Shown here: one piece after another, positions 6,118-8,575 of the stretch
How positions within the stretch are numbered: position 1 is the stretch's first letter
Layout of the letters: each line of letters opens with the position of its first letter
Assembly (NCBI GenBank): GCA_964533585.1
Contig: CAZHMM010000162.1
Span: forward strand, 1 to 8,575
Direction: 5' to 3'
Length of the DNA stretch: 8,575 bases
From: Elioraea sp964533585
Lineage (GTDB): Bacteria > Pseudomonadota > Alphaproteobacteria > Acetobacterales > Acetobacteraceae
Position numbers and translations under genes: made by a program
Notes under the pieces: model-generated
Databases searched by the model: none
What the model was told of the DNA's origin: nothing
The model's input: only the letters and a program-made list of their open reading frames with translations

Positions 6118-6678
6118 TCAGCCCTCGAGCTCGCTGTCCCAGTAGAGGAAGTCGCGCCAGGACTCGTGCAGGTAGTTCGGCGGGAAGGCGCGGCCGTTGT
6201 CCTGCAACTCCCAGCTGGTCGGCTGGCGCGGCGGATTGCGCGGCCACATCCGGCACTCGCGCGGCAGCCGGTTGCCCTTGCGCAGATTGCAGCACGAGCA
6301 GGCGGTGACGACGTTCTCCCACGTGGTGCGCCCGCCCTTGGAGCGCGGCACGACGTGATCGAAGGTCAGGTCATGGGTCGGGAACGGCTCGCCGCAGTAC
6401 TGGCATTCGAAGCAGTCGCGCAGGAACACGTTGAAGCGGGTGAAGGCGGGGCGCCGCGCCGAGGGCACGTACTCCTTCAGCGCAATGACGCTGGGCAGTT
6501 TCATGCTGACCGAGGGGCTGCGCACCTCGGTCTCGTACTCCGACAGCACCGCGACCCGGTCCATGAACACGGCCTTCACCGCGTCCTGCCAGGCCCAGAT
6601 CGACAACGGGAAATAGGAGAGCGGGCGGAAATCCGCGTTCAGGACCAGAGCGGGATAGTGACTGCCACCATCCGGCAC
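6118..6678 (-). CDS. HNH endonuclease-domain protein
   Basis: HNH proteins are metal-dependent nucleases with a beta-beta-alpha-metal active site. Counted from the GTG at 6678, this 186-residue protein has an N-terminal YPALVLNADFRPLSYFPLS block (8-26), then the HNH domain. CQYC (92-95) and CSCC (127-130) supply the two CxxC pairs of a structural zinc site. FDHVVPRSKGG (106-116) holds His108, WENVV (120-124) has Asn122, and Asn131 lies in CNLRKGN (130-136). The frame extends to a GTG at 6729, but AGGGAG lies eight bases before the 6678 GTG and the extra 17 codons fall in a repeat-rich regulatory-looking stretch, so I choose 6678. It converges with the patatin gene and lies downstream of the esterase on the same strand. 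No integrase or restriction-modification partner is adjacent, so a chromosomal housekeeping or DNA-repair role is more likely than defence, but the function is not shown. Confidence 0.88.
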   Translation of the reverse strand: MPDGGSHYPALVLNADFRPLSYFPLSIWAWQDAVKAVFMDRVAVLSEYETEVRSPSVSMKLPSVIALKEYVPSARRPAFTRFNVFLRDCFECQYCGEPFPTHDLTFDHVVPRSKGGRTTWENVVTACSCCNLRKGNRLPRECRMWPRNPPRQPTSWELQDNGRAFPPNYLHESWRDFLYWDSELEG

Positions 6679-6686
6679 GCGCCGTT

Positions 6687-6692
6687 CTCCCT
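6687..6692 (-). promoter_or_regulatory. ribosome binding site deciding the HNH start
   Basis: AGGGAG on the minus strand lies eight bases before the GTG at 6678-6676. The alternative GTG at 6729 has no comparable sequence upstream. This supports the shorter, 186-residue protein. Confidence 0.55.
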
Positions 6693-6707
6693 GCCGGGCG
6701 GCGCCAC

Positions 6708-6747
6708 ACCAGATGTCGGTAACCGTCACGGTGCCGATACCAGATGT
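6708..6747. repeat. direct repeats and small dyads in the HNH leader, operator-like
   Basis: ACCAGATGT occurs at 6708-6716 and 6739-6747, a period of 31 bases or about three helical turns. Between the copies lie CGGTAACCG (6717-6725) and CGGTGCCG (6729-6736), two self-complementary units 12 bases apart. ACCGT-C-ACGGT (6722-6732) is a further small dyad. Such an arrangement is typical of regulator-binding DNA. It lies 30-70 bases upstream of the preferred HNH start. Confidence 0.35.
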
Positions 6748-6771
6748 GGCACAGCCTGTGGACTGACCGGG

Positions 6772-6780
6772 TTATGCACA
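6772..6780 (+). promoter_or_regulatory. DnaA-box-like 9-mer
   Basis: TTATGCACA matches the DnaA-box consensus TTATNCACA exactly. A weaker inverted relative, TGTGGACTG (6757-6765, six of nine matches on the opposite strand), lies nearby, and CACAG-C-CTGTG (6750-6760) is a small dyad next to it. One good box without an AT-rich unwinding region or a box cluster does not make an origin; a DnaA-responsive promoter or chance are both open. Confidence 0.35.
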
Positions 6781-6837
6781 GGATCGGCGACGATGTCCAG
6801 CAATCGCCCGTGGCATCACGCAAGCTTCACGCCGCGC

Positions 6838-7521
6838 TCAGCCGCGCAGCGCATCGACGAGATCGGCGCAGAGTGCCGCGAACGCGCCGATCCCTTCGTC
6901 GTCCAGGCCGTGCGCCAGCTGCGGTCGGTAGAGCGCATGCACCGGCACGTTCAGCGCCTTGAGCGCGCGCTCGGCATCCCGCGTCACCTGCGGCGGCACG
7001 AGCTCGTCGCGCTCGCCATGCACCAGCAGCACCGGCGGCCGCGCGGCGAGCTCCACCGGCAGCGACCACAGCCCCGGCATGCCGCCGGAGAACCCGGCGA
7101 GCGCGCCCGGCGGGTCGTCCATGCGCAGCCCGGCGAACAGCGCCATCATCGCCCCCTGGCTGAACCCGGCCAGCACGCCGGCGCGGTGCGGCAGGCCGAG
7201 CCGGGCGCACTCGGCGGCGAAGAAGCGTTGCAGCGACGGCGTCATCGAGCGCACCCCGGCCTCGATCTGCGGCGTGGTCAGCTCGACCAGCGGGAACCAT
7301 TGCCGGCCGACCGGTGCGAAATCGAACGGAAACGGCGCGTGCGGGCAGACGAACTCGGTCTCCGGCAGGACCTGCGCCAGCATCTCGGCGAGCGCCAGCA
7401 TGTCCTGGCCGTCGGCGCCGACGCCGTGGCAGAGCACCACCAGTTGGCGCGGCCGCCGCCCGCCGGACGGCGCGAGCCGCGGCCCGTCGAGCGTGATCGC
7501 GTGGTCGGTCGGCTCGCTCAT
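6838..7521 (-). CDS. alpha/beta-hydrolase, phospholipase/carboxylesterase family
   Basis: This 227-residue serine hydrolase belongs to the small cytosolic carboxylesterase/acyl-protein-thioesterase-like group that cleaves short acyl esters. Seen in order: strand and oxyanion loop LVVLCHGVGADG (27-38), the FVCPHAPFPFDF segment (57-68), the nucleophile elbow AGFSQGAMMAL (118-128) with Ser121, the acid in VHGERDELVP (167-176) with Asp172, and the catalytic His204 in QLAHGLDDEG (201-210). Triad spacing and total length are normal for the family. ATG 7521 is preceded by AGGGAG at six bases. The frame continues open for about 770 bases upstream, but that extension is the antisense shadow of gluQ and has no family similarity that I can see. 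No signal peptide is present. It is divergent from gluQ across 42 bp. The natural substrate is unknown. Confidence 0.9.
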   Translation of the reverse strand: MSEPTDHAITLDGPRLAPSGGRRPRQLVVLCHGVGADGQDMLALAEMLAQVLPETEFVCPHAPFPFDFAPVGRQWFPLVELTTPQIEAGVRSMTPSLQRFFAAECARLGLPHRAGVLAGFSQGAMMALFAGLRMDDPPGALAGFSGGMPGLWSLPVELAARPPVLLVHGERDELVPPQVTRDAERALKALNVPVHALYRPQLAHGLDDEGIGAFAALCADLVDALRG

Positions 7522-7563
7522 CCTCGGCTCCCTCGCTGCTCGCGGCGGCGATAGCCTCTCCGC

Positions 7564-8415
7564 ATGGCCGCGTCCATCGTCACCCGATTCGCCCCGAGCC
7601 CGACCGGGTTCCTGCATCTCGGCCACGCGATGAGCGCGCTCATCGCGTGGCGGCGCGCGCGCGAGGCGGGCGGGCGGTTCCTGCTCCGGCTCGAGGACAT
7701 CGACGCCGCGCGCTGCCGGCCGGACTACGCGGCGGCGATCCTCGAGGATCTGGCCTGGCTCGGCCTCGACTGGGACGGCGCGGTGCGCGTGCAGTCGGCG
7801 CATATGGGCGAGTACCGCGCCGCGCTCGATGCGCTCGCCGCGCGGGGCCTGCTCTATCCGTGCTTCTGCACCCGGGCCGCGATCGCGCGCGAGATCGCCG
7901 CGATCGGCCACGCCCCGCACGGCGCCGACGGCCCGCTCTATCCGGGCACCTGCCGCCGCCTGTCCGCCGACGAGCGCGCGGCGCGGATCGCGCGCGGCGA
8001 GGCCTATGCGCTGCGGCTCGACACGGCGGCGGCGATGGCGATGACCGGCCCGCTCGCCGCCGAGGAGGAGGGCGAGGGCATCTTCTGGATCGATCCAGCA
8101 ACGCTGTTCGGCGACGTCGTGCTGGCGCGCAAGGACACGCCGGCGTCGTATCATCTCTGCGTCACGCATGACGACGCGGTGCAGGGCGTGACGCTGGTGA
8201 CGCGCGGGCTCGACCTCAAGCCGGCGACGCATCTGCACCGGCTGTTGCAGGCGCTGATGTCCTGGCCCGTGCCGCGCTGGCGCCACCATGCGCTGCTGAC
8301 CGGTGCGGACGGGAAACGGCTGGCCAAGCGCGATGCCGCGCTCGCGCTGCGTGCGCTGCGCGCGGCGGGGCGGAGTGCGGCGGAGGTGCGGGCGCTGGCC
8401 GGGTTTCCGGGCTGA
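7564..8415 (+). CDS. gluQ: glutamyl-Q tRNA(Asp) synthetase (GluQRS)
   Basis: GluQRS activates glutamate with ATP and attaches it to the queuosine at position 34 of tRNA(Asp), without needing tRNA for activation. It is a truncated glutamyl-tRNA synthetase that lacks the anticodon-binding domain. The 283-residue length fits. Visible features are RFAPSPTGFLHLGH (8-21) with the HIGH-type HLGH, RLEDID (42-47), and the zinc-site set Cys100, Cys102, Tyr126 and Cys130 (CFC...YPGTC) that marks GluQRS. SYHLCVTHDDAVQGVT (195-210) follows, then the KMSKS-type GKRLAKRD (250-257). The ATG at 7564 is just before the conserved N-terminus; its ribosome binding site is weak (GGCGG about 15 bases upstream). It is divergent from the esterase with only 42 bp between, and no dksA is adjacent, unlike in many gammaproteobacteria. 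Confidence 0.95.
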   Translation: MAASIVTRFAPSPTGFLHLGHAMSALIAWRRAREAGGRFLLRLEDIDAARCRPDYAAAILEDLAWLGLDWDGAVRVQSAHMGEYRAALDALAARGLLYPCFCTRAAIAREIAAIGHAPHGADGPLYPGTCRRLSADERAARIARGEAYALRLDTAAAMAMTGPLAAEEEGEGIFWIDPATLFGDVVLARKDTPASYHLCVTHDDAVQGVTLVTRGLDLKPATHLHRLLQALMSWPVPRWRHHALLTGADGKRLAKRDAALALRALRAAGRSAAEVRALAGFPG

Positions 8416-8418
8416 GGC

Positions 8419-8437
8419 GGCTGCATCGCGGGCAGCC
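8419..8437. terminator. stem-loop between convergent gluQ and LysR-type gene
   Basis: GGCTGC (8419-8424) and GCAGCC (8432-8437) pair perfectly around seven bases, three bases after the gluQ stop and touching the stop of the facing gene. No T-run follows in either direction. The position in a 21-bp convergent gap suggests a shared terminator or mRNA 3'-end protector. Confidence 0.35.
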
Positions 8438-8575
8438 TAGGCCGGGGACATCACCGGATCGCGCGGCCGAGTTGCGCTTGCCTCCGCGCGCAGCCAGTCG
8501 AGCACCAGGGCGGCGTCGGGCGAGAGCGGCTTGGCTGGCCGCACCAGCGCGTAGCCGGACGAGGCGAGCACGGCC
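8437..8575 (-). CDS. LysR-type transcriptional regulator, C-terminal end only (partial)
   Basis: The last 45 residues of a protein enter from the right edge and end at TAG (8439-8437). The segment SGYALVRPAKPLSPDAALVLDWLRAEA (6-32) matches the C-terminal end of the substrate-binding domain of LysR-family regulators of the GcvA-like group: a YxLV strand, a proline-flanked loop, then an amphipathic helix with WL. A short tail rich in Pro, Arg and Ala follows. The DNA-binding domain lies outside the window, so the target and the divergent partner gene cannot be seen. It converges with gluQ, 21 bp apart. The family assignment rests on a short stretch. Confidence 0.6.
   Translation of the reverse strand, partial: AVLASSGYALVRPAKPLSPDAALVLDWLRAEASATRPRDPVMSPA

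Noticed and set aside
6118..6678. HNH protein as a homing endonuclease, restriction or defence-system nuclease
   Set aside because: There is no intron or intein context, no methyltransferase, helicase or toxin-like partner, no mobile-element hallmarks, and codon use matches the neighbours.
6750..6782. Replication origin around the DnaA-box-like 9-mer
   Set aside because: There is only one perfect box, no AT-rich unwinding element, no dnaA, parAB, hemE or repABC neighbour, and the surroundings are ordinary genes.
6816..6832. TCACGC repeated at 11 bases around an AAGCTT
   Set aside because: Six-base units are too short to separate from chance, and it lies immediately after the esterase stop with no promoter-like element attached.
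6166..7554. A 462-codon plus-strand frame opposite the HNH and esterase genes
   Set aside because: It runs across two real genes and a regulatory gap and has no domain features.
7522..8289. N-terminal extension of the esterase to 483 residues, opposite gluQ
   Set aside because: The extension is antisense to GluQRS and compositionally biased. The esterase domain with its own ribosome binding site starts at 7521.

Overview
The window is very GC-rich and almost fully coding. Codon third positions are strongly biased to G/C, so long spurious open frames appear opposite and beside nearly every real gene. The gene content suggests a high-GC alphaproteobacterial chromosome, perhaps near the Rhodospirillales/Acetobacteraceae: an AapJ-type amino-acid binding protein, a SUV3-like helicase, GluQRS and a LysR regulator. 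The taxonomic placement is inference from protein style only. I see no tRNA, rRNA, CRISPR array, insertion sequence, integrase or phage gene. No gene-free stretch reaches 300 bases; the longest, about 160 bp, lies upstream of the HNH gene.

Layout. The left half is read leftward (minus strand): a SUV3-like RNA helicase (2252-4033), a small uncharacterised protein (1809-2177), a nucleoside 2-deoxyribosyltransferase-like protein overlapping it by 3 bases (1228-1812), and a periplasmic amino-acid-binding protein of the AapJ type (77-1105). A possible start of the next gene lies at the left edge. A patatin-like lipid acylhydrolase (4143-6038) is read rightward, divergent from the helicase, across about 110 bp that hold two outward-facing TTGAC elements.

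The right half has an HNH endonuclease-type protein (6118-6678, minus) convergent with the patatin gene, then an alpha/beta-hydrolase carboxylesterase (6838-7521, minus). GluQRS, which glutamylates queuosine in tRNA(Asp), follows at 7564-8415 on the plus strand, divergent from the esterase. The C-terminal end of a LysR-type regulator enters from the right edge (8437-8575, minus).

How they work together. I see no single pathway. The gene set looks like ordinary chromosomal housekeeping and accessory metabolism: amino-acid uptake, nucleoside salvage, RNA turnover, lipid or ester hydrolysis and tRNA modification. The one likely translationally coupled pair is the small unknown protein with the deoxyribosyltransferase. 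The points most worth a second look are that pair, the variant glycine-rich loop and long extra regions of the patatin protein, the divergent helicase/patatin promoter region, and the repeat-rich leader of the HNH gene with its DnaA-box-like 9-mer. I found no convincing evidence of a novel multi-gene system.
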